Shown: positions 27,600 through 36,779, counted from the stretch's first letter. The stretch is DNA of 64,000 bases from Undibacterium sp. KW1 (GCF_009937955.1 NZ_AP018439.1:5952001-6016000); one strand, 5' to 3'. Notes: generated by a model not told the origin, from the sequence alone. Translations and numbers: made by a program.

Positions 27600-28673
27600 A
27601 TGAACTTACTGGAACAACAACTCCACTACCCTTTTGGCGAAATCTTGCCCGACACCGGCAAGACCATGGAAATCGCCCCGGGCGTGCTGTGGATACGCAT
27701 GGGCCTGCCCTTTGCGCTGAATCATATCAATCTGTGGCTGCTCGAAGATGAGCTAGAAACCAGCCAGGGCAAGGTCCGTGGCTGGACGGTAGTCGATTGC
27801 GGCATCGCCAGCGACGCCACCCGTGATGCCTGGGAGATCTTGTTCGGCGACCTGAACAACCACTTGCGCGGCTTGCCCATCATCCGCGTCATCGCTACCC
27901 ACTGTCACCCCGACCACATAGGCCTGGCCGACTGGCTGTGCAGCCGCTGGAATGTGTCTTTATGGATGACGGCGGGTGAATATGCCTTTGCACGCATGAT
28001 GTCGGCCAGCCTGCCGGGTGCGGATGGCACGGCCATGTTCCCGCACTTTCGCAAGCATGGCCTGGTTGATAGCGGCATGCAGGAACAGATACAGGAGAGA
28101 AAAACCCATTACACCAGACTGGTGCCGACTGTACCAACCGCCTACCACCGCATGCAAGAAGGTCTGGATGTCGTCATCAATCAGCACAACTGGCAAGTTA
28201 TCACTGGATTTGGTCATTCACCTGAACATGCGTCCTTGTATTGCGCAGAGTTGAATATCCTGATCTCAGGCGATATGCTGTTGCCGCGCATCTCTACCAA
28301 TGTATCGGTGTTTGCCATAGAGCCAGAAGCCAATCCCGTACAGCAGTACATGGATTCACTGCAAAAATACCTGCCGCTGCCAGAAGATGTGCTGATCCTG
28401 CCTTCGCATGGCAAACCCTTCAAGGGCTTGCATATCCGCGTACAGCAATTGCAAGACCACCATGCCGAGCGACTGGAAGAGGTAAAGACGGCCTGTGCCA
28501 CGCCACAATCAGCGATGGACATTGTCCCCATCATGTTCCGTCGCCCACTCGATTCTCATCAACTGACTTTCGCGATAGGCGAAGCGCTGGCCCACTTGCA
28601 CAAGCTCTGGTATGACGGTGTCTTACGCAGGGAAACGGGGGATGATGGAATCTTGCGCTTCGTCATCAAATAA
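27600..28673 (+). CDS. metallo-beta-lactamase-fold hydrolase
   Basis: A 357-residue MBL-fold protein. The metal motif is THCHPDHIG near residue 100, with further ligands in GHSPEHASLY and ISGDMLLPR and a final His in LPSHGKPF. A C-terminal helical domain follows, as in LACTB2/glyoxalase II-like proteins. It is divergent from liuR and shares its operator, so it probably belongs to the branched-chain catabolic regulon, perhaps hydrolysing a thioester. The substrate is unknown. Confidence 0.88.
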   Translation: MNLLEQQLHYPFGEILPDTGKTMEIAPGVLWIRMGLPFALNHINLWLLEDELETSQGKVRGWTVVDCGIASDATRDAWEILFGDLNNHLRGLPIIRVIATHCHPDHIGLADWLCSRWNVSLWMTAGEYAFARMMSASLPGADGTAMFPHFRKHGLVDSGMQEQIQERKTHYTRLVPTVPTAYHRMQEGLDVVINQHNWQVITGFGHSPEHASLYCAELNILISGDMLLPRISTNVSVFAIEPEANPVQQYMDSLQKYLPLPEDVLILPSHGKPFKGLHIRVQQLQDHHAERLEEVKTACATPQSAMDIVPIMFRRPLDSHQLTFAIGEALAHLHKLWYDGVLRRETGDDGILRFVIK

Positions 28674-28681
28674 ACGTCAAG

Positions 28682-28744
28682 AAATATCGCCCCCCACCCA
28701 CGCTCTCACACGTACTCACACGTAGTCTGAGGCGATATTTTTAT
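28682..28744. terminator. bidirectional terminator between convergent genes
   Basis: Arms AAATATCGCC (28682-28691) and GGCGATATTT (28731-28740) with a 39-nt loop, flanked by T-runs on both strands, between the convergent hydrolase and NTF2-like genes. Confidence 0.6.
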
Positions 28745-29214
28745 TGCTGCGGTATTCTACTGATCTGCACACTGACGATCTGCCACTTGCCATCGCGCTG
28801 TGCATAGATATCGATATAGCGGTAATGTGATTTGAAAGGTTTGCCCTCATAGCGGCCAGTCATCTTGGTGCGGCCACTGAGCAGGGCAACATTACCGTAC
28901 AGGCGTATTTCAAAATCTTCTACCTTGTAGGGATCAATTTCCAGCTTGTCTGATACCAGGCCATTGACGAAACTGGTCTTGGTTTCAAGATCGCCGTCGC
29001 CATCTATCTGGCGAAAGTCTTCTGCCATATTGGCCTCTATCGCCACCTTGTCCTTGCGGACGATGGCGGCATCCCAGTCGTCAGACAATTTCGTCAATTG
29101 CGCGACCAGGGCGGCGTTCTTTGCATCAGTGGAGTCGGCCGCATGTGCAGGCAATAATCCCAGGCTGGCAATGGCCAGCAATACACTGGCCGCTCCCAAA
29201 TATTTCTTGAACAT
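28741..29214 (-). CDS. exported NTF2-like (DUF4440/SnoaL-type) protein
   Basis: A 157-residue protein with a Sec signal peptide (MFKKYLGAASVLLAIASLGLL, cleaved after AHA at about residue 25). The mature part is an NTF2-like cone (LSDDWDAAIVRKDKVAIEANMAEDF; then YRYIDIYAQRDGKWQIVSVQIS). Such folds bind small molecules or simply stabilise; no function can be assigned. It is the last gene of a small minus-strand run. Confidence 0.8.
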   Translation of the reverse strand: MFKKYLGAASVLLAIASLGLLPAHAADSTDAKNAALVAQLTKLSDDWDAAIVRKDKVAIEANMAEDFRQIDGDGDLETKTSFVNGLVSDKLEIDPYKVEDFEIRLYGNVALLSGRTKMTGRYEGKPFKSHYRYIDIYAQRDGKWQIVSVQISRIPQQ

Positions 29215-29226
29215 CTTTATCCTTTT

Positions 29227-29571
29227 TTATAAAGCACGGCCATCATAGTGATGCACGGGTATGGCTGCCAGATCTATATCTTCCAGGCAGCGCAGATTGA
29301 TGGCTGCCACCTTGTTGCCTTTAGGATCGACGCCCTCGGCATAAGGATGCATACCGCAAGTAGGACAAAATTTATGCTGTATCACATGCTTGTTGAAGAG
29401 GTAGGTACTGGCAGCCTCTTCCGGCGTCAGCAAGTGCAGATTAGTGAATGGTACAAACCACAGCAGCGAACCCTTGCGCTGGCAGATCGAACAATTACAG
29501 GCCAGCCCGCTGTCTATTTCACCCTCTACTTCAAATGCGATTTTGCCGCAGTGGCAGCTACCTTTGTGCAT
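29227..29571 (-). CDS. GFA-family (CENP-V/GFA domain) zinc protein
   Basis: A 114-residue GFA domain. The zinc cysteines are arranged as GSCHCGKIAFEVEGE, then CNCSICQRKG, then KFCPTCGMHPY, exactly the family pattern. Members were named for glutathione-dependent formaldehyde activation, but most have no proven activity. It lies 12 bases before the NTF2-like gene in the same direction. Confidence 0.9.
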   Translation of the reverse strand: MHKGSCHCGKIAFEVEGEIDSGLACNCSICQRKGSLLWFVPFTNLHLLTPEEAASTYLFNKHVIQHKFCPTCGMHPYAEGVDPKGNKVAAINLRCLEDIDLAAIPVHHYDGRAL

Positions 29572-29623
29572 GAATACACTCCCTTAGTGTCCAATCAGTG
29601 TTCAGTGGATGATGATGTTCAGT

Positions 29624-30055
29624 TCAGTCTTGCGCATCCTGCCAGTATTCACCGGGCCGGTAATTGCCGAAATACCAGAGATGCCCTTCAGGATCGAGCA
29701 CCATATAACCCCTGGCACCATAATCCTCGGTTTGCAGTGGCCGCACCAGTTTGGCACCGGCGGCAATGGCCCGTGCATGATGGGCATCCGGGTCATCCAC
29801 ATAGACGCTGAGCGCCTGTGAAATGCCGGTCAAGGATCTGGGGCTGACATGATGCGTCTCGGCCTTGGGCGAAGCCACCATGATGACGCCTGTACCCAGG
29901 CTCAATTCTGAATGTTCTACCCGATTGCCCTCACCAGGCACCACGAAACGGGAGGTAAAACCAAAGGCCTTGACCAGCCAGTCTATGGCGGCAGGCGCAT
30001 CATCATAAATCAGGCTGGGATGGATATCAGACGGGGTACGGTAAGACTCAGACAT
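29624..30055 (-). CDS. VOC (glyoxalase/bleomycin-resistance) family protein
   Basis: A 143-residue VOC fold with two beta-alpha-beta modules: PSLIYDDAPAAIDWLVKAFGF at the N-terminus and ALSVYDDPDAHH-like (sequence shows SVYVDDPDAHHARAIAAGAK), then YMVLDPEGHLWYFG. The conserved final Glu/His region is present. It matches the PhnB/YycE-like subgroup, whose substrate is undetermined. Confidence 0.87.
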   Translation of the reverse strand: MSESYRTPSDIHPSLIYDDAPAAIDWLVKAFGFTSRFVVPGEGNRVEHSELSLGTGVIMVASPKAETHHVSPRSLTGISQALSVYVDDPDAHHARAIAAGAKLVRPLQTEDYGARGYMVLDPEGHLWYFGNYRPGEYWQDAQD

Positions 30056-30165
30056 GACGCGTTCCTTTCAGGATGGAAACGACGGGGCCGACAAGACTTA
30101 CTTTATATACAAAAAGGCAAGCATATACAAGCCATCAAAGTCTATGCAGGCATGGCTGACTACAT

Positions 30166-30675
30166 TTATTTTTGCGCATCCCGCTCACGGCAACTGAGTG
30201 TAGCGTAATCGGCTTTGGGCAGTTTATGCCTGATACCATAAGTCTTCAGGGTATCGAACACATCGGCATGTGGTTTGAAGGTACAGGCATTTTTCTCGGC
30301 AAAATCCTGCACCGGACGAGTATCAGCTTCTACTTGCAGCACCAGGCCAAGGCCAGGGCTGACACAACAGCCTACATACTTATCCATGTATTCTTCTTCC
30401 AGCAAAATCAATGTATGCCCCATGAAGCTGGCTGGTTTTTGCAGGAGATAAAAATCAATGTAGTCGGCACGCTGCTGCGGCTTTTTACTGATGATCGCCG
30501 CTTGCTGGTAAGCCCGTATCACAGGCCTGGATTCGGCCTGCCTGTCTTGTCCATCAGCTCTGATTTTGAGGGCAAGTATGAGCTGGTTTTCCAGCCTGGC
30601 GTCAGACGCCAGACTATTCGATGAGAATGTGCCCAGCAAAAAACCGGACAGCAGGAAATACAGAATTTTATTCAT
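30166..30675 (-). CDS. hypothetical exported protein
   Basis: A 169-residue product with a signal peptide (MNKILYFLLSGFLLGTFSS, cleavage after SLASDA near residue 24). The mature chain has four cysteines, an adjacent pair in GCCVSPG plus NACTF and TLSCRE, and no recognisable domain. It lies 9 bases downstream of the glutaminyl cyclase gene, so probably cotranscribed. Confidence 0.7.
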   Translation of the reverse strand: MNKILYFLLSGFLLGTFSSNSLASDARLENQLILALKIRADGQDRQAESRPVIRAYQQAAIISKKPQQRADYIDFYLLQKPASFMGHTLILLEEEYMDKYVGCCVSPGLGLVLQVEADTRPVQDFAEKNACTFKPHADVFDTLKTYGIRHKLPKADYATLSCRERDAQK

Positions 30676-30683
30676 TATCAGGT

Positions 30684-31499
30684 CTAGCGCTTGATCAAAC
30701 GGATTTCAAACAATTTAGGCCACAATTTACCCGTCACAAACAGCCTGTCTTTGGCGGCATCATAGGCGATGCCGTTGAGGACATCAGGGTTACCCATGAT
30801 GCGGTCGCCCATGGAGAGCAAGCCGTTCAGATTGATCCAGCCTATGACCTTGCCGGTCTTGGGATCAATACGGGCGATGTTATCGGTTTGCCAGATGTTA
30901 GCGAAAATCTCTCCCTTTACCCATTCAAGTTCATTTAACTGATCTATTGCCTTGCCATCTGCCGTGACCTTGATACGGTGGGTCTCACGCAAAGTGAGCG
31001 GGTCGAGGAAACGCAATTCTGAGGTGCCGTCGCTCATGATGATTTCTTTATCATTGCGGGCCAGGCCCCAGCCCTCGCCTTTGTAGGTAAATTCTTTCTG
31101 GAAGGCGAAAGTGTCGAGATCAAGCACATAACCCGCCTGGGTAGTCCAAGTGATGCCTATAATGCGCTTGTCCCACCAGGTGATACCCTCACCAAAAATC
31201 TGTCTGGGCAAATCCATTTTTTGCAGGACTTCACCGGTTTCCAGCCTGACCTTGCGTACGGTAGAGCGACCTTGCAAACCCGTACTTTCATACAAGAAGC
31301 CATCCTTGATAAACAAGCCCTGGGTGAAGGCATTCGGATCATGCGGGTAGGCATGTACCACTTCGTAGGTATAGCCTGGAATTGCCGATGCTGCCTGGGC
31401 ACTTGCCACAGGCAAAAATACGGCGCTACTCCATAACAAGCCGGACAATACGCCTGAAAACAAGCCTGCCGATAATCCTGTCAATGTCCATTTACGCAT
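30684..31499 (-). CDS. glutaminyl-peptide cyclotransferase (bacterial/plant type)
   Basis: A 271-residue exported beta-propeller from ATG 31499, with a long signal peptide ending around ASAQA. Family features: YPHDPNAFTQGLFIKDGFLYESTG near the mature N-terminus, FGEGITWW, LNELEWVKGEIFANIWQTD and DVLNGIAYD, all typical of the plant-type glutamine cyclotransferase family that forms N-terminal pyroglutamate. A GTG/ATG further upstream (31559) is in frame but adds a non-signal segment. Confidence 0.9.
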   Translation of the reverse strand: MRKWTLTGLSAGLFSGVLSGLLWSSAVFLPVASAQAASAIPGYTYEVVHAYPHDPNAFTQGLFIKDGFLYESTGLQGRSTVRKVRLETGEVLQKMDLPRQIFGEGITWWDKRIIGITWTTQAGYVLDLDTFAFQKEFTYKGEGWGLARNDKEIIMSDGTSELRFLDPLTLRETHRIKVTADGKAIDQLNELEWVKGEIFANIWQTDNIARIDPKTGKVIGWINLNGLLSMGDRIMGNPDVLNGIAYDAAKDRLFVTGKLWPKLFEIRLIKR

Positions 31500-31671
31500 G
31501 CAAATATCCCATCCTTGGCAGGCTGCATCATTGCAGCCTGGCTTGCTAAATTTTACCAAGCACCGTCATTAAAGACCGCTTTGGCATAGAAGGAGGAAAG
31601 AATAGATATTTTCGGCAAGCCTGTCACCTGAATTTACTTAGCGTGACAAATCTCTTGCCAGCAAAACTGGC

Positions 31672-32490
31672 TCATGAAGGTTTTTCGAGTTGCTCATACA
31701 CGGCATTGGAAATACGTGCGAGCTCTGCTTTGCTGATACTGCCCGACAAGGCATAGCCAAACTTGCCATCGACCCAGTAAAACACATTGACCTTGCCATC
31801 TTGCAGGAATTTGAAACCGGTATCCTTGTTTTGCACCTGGTCATTGCTGACGTACAGGGTCAGACGCTGGCCGGTCGCATCCTGGTACATGAATTGCGCC
31901 ACTGGGCCAGTGCCGCCCGGTAAAAGACGGCCACCAACCAGCTCATAAGATAGTTTGCCGAGCTTGGGTGCACGCATGGGGCTGCCCATCCGTTTGGACA
32001 GCCAGGCAACCAGTTGTTCTTCCTGCTCTGCCCCCACTTCTACCGGGCGGCGCACGTCAGGACTATATACGAGATGCGCCACCGCAGCCTGATGGGCAAA
32101 GCCTGCCGCGCCATGAACACCATTTTTTTGCAGCTCAGCCTGTGCCAGCACTGTGTTGGCGTCACTGCGTGCATGCAACCACCAGCCACTGCTGGCACTG
32201 ACAAAGGCAATGGCGACACCGGCAGCCAGATGACGCCAGCCCCAGACAGCTTGATTGGCCGCGGCAGTAGCTGGTCTCAGTATTGAACTGAGCCGGGCGG
32301 GTACAGGTTCATCAACAATAGGATCAAACAAGGCATGCAGATCAGCATTCTGTTTGCGCCAGGCAGCCACTTTTTCCTGCTCAGCCGGGTTCGCCTGCAG
32401 ATAGCTTTCTACCTCTGCCGAGCGGGCGTCAGATAACTGGCCATCGACATAGGCATGCAAGTCTGCTTCGCTGACGGGCTCGTGTTTCAT
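31672..32490 (-). CDS. anti-sigma factor (transmembrane)
   Basis: A 272-residue protein. The N-terminus (VSEADLHAYVDGQLSDARSAEVESYL) is a zinc-less anti-sigma-like domain, one membrane segment lies near residues 87-104 (LAAGVAIAFVSASSGWWL), and the remainder is periplasmic. It starts 13 bases after the sigma factor gene ends, the standard sigma/anti-sigma pairing. It probably sequesters that sigma factor until an envelope signal releases it. Confidence 0.85.
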   Translation of the reverse strand: MKHEPVSEADLHAYVDGQLSDARSAEVESYLQANPAEQEKVAAWRKQNADLHALFDPIVDEPVPARLSSILRPATAAANQAVWGWRHLAAGVAIAFVSASSGWWLHARSDANTVLAQAELQKNGVHGAAGFAHQAAVAHLVYSPDVRRPVEVGAEQEEQLVAWLSKRMGSPMRAPKLGKLSYELVGGRLLPGGTGPVAQFMYQDATGQRLTLYVSNDQVQNKDTGFKFLQDGKVNVFYWVDGKFGYALSGSISKAELARISNAVYEQLEKPS

Positions 32491-32503
32491 GTTCTGGCCT
32501 TGT

Positions 32504-33019
32504 TCACTTGACGACTTTCAAGACTGTACTGGTGGAGCGCATTTCCATAATGGCACGCAGTTTTTCACGGCCACGCGACAAGCGCGACATCACGGTTCCC
32601 AGCGGGATATTCAAAGTAAGGGCAATATCTTCGTAACGCATTTCTTCCAGCACGACCAGTAATAATACTTCGCGCTGCTCCAGTGGCAATTGCAGCAATG
32701 CTGCCTGCAGGTCGCGCAATTCCAGGCCATGACTCTGGCTGGCGGCCAGGGCGGGCAAGGATGCGTCTTCATCATCGAGCTCTACCGTAGTCAGCGAAGG
32801 CTTGCGCAACTGATCCAGCCGCAGATTGTGCATGATGCTGAATAACCAGGCGCGCATATCGCCATCCGGCAGGAACGAGCCCAGCTTCAGCCAGCCGCGT
32901 TCCATGGTGTCTTGCACCAGGTCATCCGCGCCCGCCCTGTCACCCACCAGCGCACGCGCATAGCGGCGCAGGCGGGGGATGCAGGCCAGTAACTGGCTGT
33001 AGCTATCTGACTGACTCAT
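32504..33019 (-). CDS. ECF-type RNA polymerase sigma factor
   Basis: A 171-residue sigma-70 family protein. Region 2 is visible as RYARALVGDRAGADDLVQDTMERGW with RAWLFSIMHNLRLDQLR, and region 4 as LPLEQREVLLLVVLEEMRYEDIALTLNIPLGTVMSRLSRGREKLR. It lacks regions 1 and 3, as ECF sigma factors do. It is encoded upstream of its probable anti-sigma factor; the secreted-repeat gene lies 43 bases further upstream and may be in the same operon or a target. Confidence 0.93.
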   Translation of the reverse strand: MSQSDSYSQLLACIPRLRRYARALVGDRAGADDLVQDTMERGWLKLGSFLPDGDMRAWLFSIMHNLRLDQLRKPSLTTVELDDEDASLPALAASQSHGLELRDLQAALLQLPLEQREVLLLVVLEEMRYEDIALTLNIPLGTVMSRLSRGREKLRAIMEMRSTSTVLKVVK

Positions 33020-33062
33020 TTGTCAGACATTAAGTGGCTTGAAATTTATCGCACGACACGCT

Positions 33063-33437
33063 TTATTCCTTGACCAGATGCCAGACATTTTTAAAATTGT
33101 CGCCAGTACGCTCACCGGCTTTTTTATCGGCTGCATACAGGTACAAAGGCTTGCCGTCATACGCCAGTTGGGCGCTGCCGTCATCGCGGGTGACAACAGA
33201 ATATTTGCCGGATGGCAGCTTGGCAGGCACGGCAACTGGTGGCCAGTTTGTTGCACATGGCCCATTGCAAGTGCTTTTGCCGCTACCGGCGACATCCTTG
33301 TCAAAGCTATATAAAGTCATGCCAGTATCACTGACGAGTATGCCATCTGCAACCTTGGGTGCGGACTGGGCTTGGGCAAAACCGGCGATGAATGTGGCAC
33401 TGGTCAGCAGGGCAAGGCAAATTTGTCTGGTTTTCAT
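33063..33437 (-). CDS. exported secreted-repeat (COG4315) protein
   Basis: A 124-residue protein with a signal peptide (MKTRQICLALLTSATFIAGF, cleaved after AQA) and two copies of the short secreted repeat: GMTLYSFDKDVAGSGKSTC and GKPLYLYAADKKAGERTGD. A WPPV motif between them is typical. AGGAG lies 7 bases before ATG 33437. Function unknown; in many bacteria this family accompanies ECF sigma/anti-sigma pairs, as here. Confidence 0.9.
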   Translation of the reverse strand: MKTRQICLALLTSATFIAGFAQAQSAPKVADGILVSDTGMTLYSFDKDVAGSGKSTCNGPCATNWPPVAVPAKLPSGKYSVVTRDDGSAQLAYDGKPLYLYAADKKAGERTGDNFKNVWHLVKE

Positions 33438-33597
33438 CAAAAGGCTCCTGAAAATGTAAATGAAGTATAGGTGGCTAAACGAATGTCAGCAGCATTTGAC
33501 GCGCAAACTGCTTACACAGGGATATACGTAAGCTGAGCAGTCTTTATTCCAGCGGTTTGAAAATTATTTTTTCAGGTAGTTTTGTGCAAGCACAAAG

Positions 33598-33626
33598 CAA
33601 AAACCCGTCAGGGTAGCTGACGGGTT
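33598..33626 (-). terminator. rho-independent terminator
   Basis: Arms AACCCGTCA and TGACGGGTT with a 7-nt loop. On the minus strand the stem is followed by TTTTTGC, so it ends the transcript of the gene at 33653-34492. Confidence 0.75.
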
Positions 33627-33652
33627 CCGGTGATTTTAGAACTTCAGTAAAA

Positions 33653-34492
33653 CTAGGCTGGTGCCCTGGTCGGGTCAGCCAGCATAGCCTGATAAAAAGG
33701 ATCGGTTTGTGCTGCCAGATTAACCGCACCGGTAGTAGTAACAAATGCTGCATAAGGTGAAGCTGCCAGTGTCTGGTTACGCATTTTCATGTTTTTCTGG
33801 TTCCAGTCATTATTCTCTTTGCTTAATTTTTCATAAGCGACTTCATAGTTTTTTAACTGATCACCCCATTCAGCCGAACCTTGCGCTGCTGTCGGGCGCT
33901 TGATGGAGTTCACGGAATCTGGCCTTGGGTCAGTGTTGAAGACCAGGTCTGCCGCCAGCAGATTGGGGCCACCGCCGGGATTGGATGGCGAGACAAAAGC
34001 CGATGGATTGGCCGGGTCATACACCCTGTAAGCGGCATGGGTAGGATTTACTGCGGCAATGTTCGTGGTGGGTGCGGCTGGCGGCGTGGCAGCGGGTTTA
34101 CTTGCGGCAGCCGTGGTTTTGCTGCTGGCAGTTGCATCGCTGACACTGGCTACTGCGGTTGAACTCGCTGACGCGCCAGTGACTGCTGCCACAGTGCTTG
34201 CCGCCGTAGGAGGCACAGCAGGCGGCGGCGCCTGCAATTGCTCGCGCAAGGCTGTCAGTGTCGCCTGTATTTGCGCTGCCAGGTCGGTGGCCTTGGTATC
34301 TGCACCAAGGTCAGCGGCTTTCTCCTTGATAGTACTCACCAGTTCAGCTTTGGTTTCTGGCTTGACTGCTGCCTGCAATGCAGCCTTGAACTTGTCGGCA
34401 CTCTGTTCTGCGTCAGCCAGTCTGGATTTGAGCTTGCTTTGCAAAGCCTGCACATCGCCAAAAATCGAATTTAAGTTTGAAATATCCTGCAT
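33653..34492 (-). CDS. hypothetical protein with Ala/Ser/Pro/Thr-rich linker
   Basis: A 279-residue protein in three parts: a helical, probably coiled-coil N-terminus (residues 5-85, AELVSTIKEKAADLG), a low-complexity Ala/Ser/Thr/Pro stretch (about 88-150), and a C-terminal domain (150-279) rich in Asn and aromatic residues with YEVAYEKLSKENNDWNQ. No signal peptide or membrane segment. GGAGG lies just before ATG 34492, and a terminator follows, so it is a well-formed monocistronic gene. I do not recognise the family. Confidence 0.75.
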   Translation of the reverse strand: MQDISNLNSIFGDVQALQSKLKSRLADAEQSADKFKAALQAAVKPETKAELVSTIKEKAADLGADTKATDLAAQIQATLTALREQLQAPPPAVPPTAASTVAAVTGASASSTAVASVSDATASSKTTAAASKPAATPPAAPTTNIAAVNPTHAAYRVYDPANPSAFVSPSNPGGGPNLLAADLVFNTDPRPDSVNSIKRPTAAQGSAEWGDQLKNYEVAYEKLSKENNDWNQKNMKMRNQTLAASPYAAFVTTTGAVNLAAQTDPFYQAMLADPTRAPA

Positions 34493-34800
34493 ACATCCTC
34501 CCGGGATTGGGGCTGCGCTTTATATGCGCTAACGCCCTTGCTTTTGCTGAGACCACTCAGCCTGATTTGATAAGCTAGAAAATATCAAACAAAGTGACTG
34601 GATGAAGCTCAAAAAAGAGGCAATTTCTCGTTCCAGTTCCGGCTTTGAGGCCAGCATGCTTGCGACGGCCAAAAAGAGAAATGTAATCAAAATACATTTT
34701 CATCGTGAATAAAATCCCTTAATTAACCGGAATAACTTAGAATAAGTATAAAAATGTAGTTTAAATACATAAATATCAAACTTATTCATCAGGAGACGGG
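34493..34800. other. 308-bp divergent intergenic region
   Basis: Separates the divergent unknown gene and the amylase gene. The last 120 bp are AT-rich and probably carry the amylase promoter; AGGAG lies just before ATG 34801. An ATG-initiated frame of 36 codons at 34602-34712 has no ribosome site and is not called. No repeats or operators were recognised. Confidence 0.5.
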
Positions 34801-36657
34801 ATGAAAACCCATGCCCTTGCAGGTCTGCTCATTAGTTTGTTTACCCTGTCAGCAGGACTGGTACAGGCCCAGCCAGCCATGGAGCATGTGGAGCCCGCCT
34901 TCTGGTGGGTAGGGATGAAGAGTGACAAGCTGCAAATCATGCTGCATGGCAAACAAATTGCCACCTATACAGCACGCATCAATTATCCTGGCGTGCAAAT
35001 CAAGGGCGTGCACAAGCTCAGCAACCCCAATTATCTGTTTCTGGATTTACAGATTGCGTCAGCCGCCCGCGCAGGCAAATTCGAGATACGCATGCAACAG
35101 GGCACTCAGCAATTTTCCATTCCTTATGAACTCAGAGCACGTGAGCCAGGATCGGCACAAAGGCTGGGATTTGGCCCGGCAGATGCAATCTTGAATCTTA
35201 TGCCAGACCGCTTTGCCAATGGCGACACCAGCAATGACAGCCTGCCCGGCTTTGCCGACAAGCTGGACCGCAATGATGCAAGTGCTGGCCGCCATGGTGG
35301 CGACCTCAAGGGTATACGCGATCATCTGGCTTATATCGCCGATATGGGTTACACCATGCTCTGGCCTACACCAGTCGTAGAGAATAATCAGCAAGCTTAT
35401 TCTTACCATGGCTATGCCGCCACCGATTATTACAAAGTCGATGCCCGCCTGGGCAGCAATGAAGAATATCTCCGGCTGGTAGCCGAAGCAAAAAAGAAAG
35501 GCATAGGCGTAATCCAGGATATCGTGCTGAATCACATAGGAGACGGCCACTGGTGGATGAAGGATTTGCCCGGCAAAGACTGGCTCAGCTACAACAGTGA
35601 ATTTGTACCGACCTACCATGCGCGTACTACGGTCAGTGACCCGTATGCGTCTGCCATCGACAAAAAGAATTTCACCCAGGGCTGGTTTGAAGTGCACATG
35701 CCGGACATGAACCAGCATAACCCGCTGGTGGCGAATTACCAGATACAAAATACCATCTGGTGGATAGAGTATGCCGGGCTGGCAGGCATACGGGCAGATA
35801 CCTATGGCTATTCTGATCCGGCCTTTTTAACAGAGTGGTCGCGCCGTGTCATGCAGGAATACCCCCACCTGACACTGGTAGGTGAGGAATGGTCAGACAA
35901 CCCCAACCTGGTGGCGCACTGGCTGCGCGGGCACAAGAATGCGAATGGCTATGTCTCGCATATGCCCAGCATGATGGATTATCCCTTGCACGATACGCTG
36001 CGCAAAGCTTTGGTCGCGCCAGAGAACCTGCATTCCGGCTTTGCCACTTTGTATGAAGCCCTGATCAATGACCAGCTCTACCCACAACCATCAGCGATGG
36101 TGCTGTTTGAGGGCAATCATGATGTCAGCCGCCTGTACAGCGCACTTGATGAAGACCTGGATTTATTCAAGATGGCGATCACCTATATCGCCACCATGCC
36201 GCGCACGCCACAGTTTTATTATGGCACCGAGATTTTAATGACCAGCACCAAACACAGGGATGACGGTGCATTCCGAAAAGACTTTCCCGGTGGCTGGACA
36301 GGTGATGCAGTAAATGCGTTCACCGGTGCAGGTCTGAATGCCAGACAACTGGAAGCACAAGCCTTTATCAAAAAGCTGCTGAACTGGCGCAAGACCCAGC
36401 GAACTATCCACCAAGGCAAGCTCATGCACTTTGCGCCGCAAGATGGCATCTATGTGTACTTCCGCTATGACCAGAAGCACAAAATCATGGTGGTGATGAA
36501 CAAGAATACGGCTGAGACAGAATTGGCGACAACACGCTTTGCAGAAATTTTGCCTGCAAACGCCAAGGCCAAAGATGTGATCACTGGACAGGAATTTGAA
36601 CAGACGCAACAACTCAAAGTGCCTGCGCGTGGCGTCCTGCTGCTGGAAATTATGTAG
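34801..36657 (+). CDS. exported alpha-amylase family enzyme, cyclomaltodextrinase/neopullulanase-like
   Basis: A 618-residue GH13 enzyme with a Sec signal (MKTHALAGLLISLFTLSAGL, cleaved after VQA). An N-terminal Ig-like domain (about 28-125) precedes the barrel. GH13 regions visible are DIVLNHIGD (region I), GIRADTYGY with the nucleophile Asp (II), LVGEEWSD with the acid Glu (III) and FEGNHDVSR with the transition-state Asp (IV). The C-terminal beta domain ends the protein. This domain set matches cyclomaltodextrinases of the SusA type and should act in the periplasm on maltodextrins. Confidence 0.9.
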   Translation: MKTHALAGLLISLFTLSAGLVQAQPAMEHVEPAFWWVGMKSDKLQIMLHGKQIATYTARINYPGVQIKGVHKLSNPNYLFLDLQIASAARAGKFEIRMQQGTQQFSIPYELRAREPGSAQRLGFGPADAILNLMPDRFANGDTSNDSLPGFADKLDRNDASAGRHGGDLKGIRDHLAYIADMGYTMLWPTPVVENNQQAYSYHGYAATDYYKVDARLGSNEEYLRLVAEAKKKGIGVIQDIVLNHIGDGHWWMKDLPGKDWLSYNSEFVPTYHARTTVSDPYASAIDKKNFTQGWFEVHMPDMNQHNPLVANYQIQNTIWWIEYAGLAGIRADTYGYSDPAFLTEWSRRVMQEYPHLTLVGEEWSDNPNLVAHWLRGHKNANGYVSHMPSMMDYPLHDTLRKALVAPENLHSGFATLYEALINDQLYPQPSAMVLFEGNHDVSRLYSALDEDLDLFKMAITYIATMPRTPQFYYGTEILMTSTKHRDDGAFRKDFPGGWTGDAVNAFTGAGLNARQLEAQAFIKKLLNWRKTQRTIHQGKLMHFAPQDGIYVYFRYDQKHKIMVVMNKNTAETELATTRFAEILPANAKAKDVITGQEFEQTQQLKVPARGVLLLEIM

Positions 36658-36716
36658 GCTTGAACCGGCAAAACCGACGGCTTGATCGTCTTTATCAAGT
36701 CTGTTACCATCAATTT

Positions 36717-36779
36717 ATGAAAAGCCATTTTGCATCCACGCTGAGCATTAAGACCACCATTATCGCAATGGTGGGTTAG
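36717..36779 (+). CDS. possible leaderless leader peptide upstream of asd
   Basis: A 20-codon frame, MKSHFASTLSIKTTIIAMVG, with a consecutive Thr-Thr-Ile-Ile block. A TTGATC/17 bp/TACCAT promoter puts the transcription start within about one base of its ATG, so translation would be leaderless. Its last codons overlap a CCACCATT/AATGGTGG hairpin, and an ACCCGCC/GGCGGGT hairpin follows at 36800-36818. This is the layout of an attenuation leader for a Thr/Ile pathway gene, but neither hairpin ends in a clean T-run, so the call is speculative. Confidence 0.35.
   Translation: MKSHFASTLSIKTTIIAMVG

Noticed and set aside
34602-34712. 36-codon frame upstream of the amylase gene
   Set aside because: ATG present but no ribosome site and no conserved character; likely chance.
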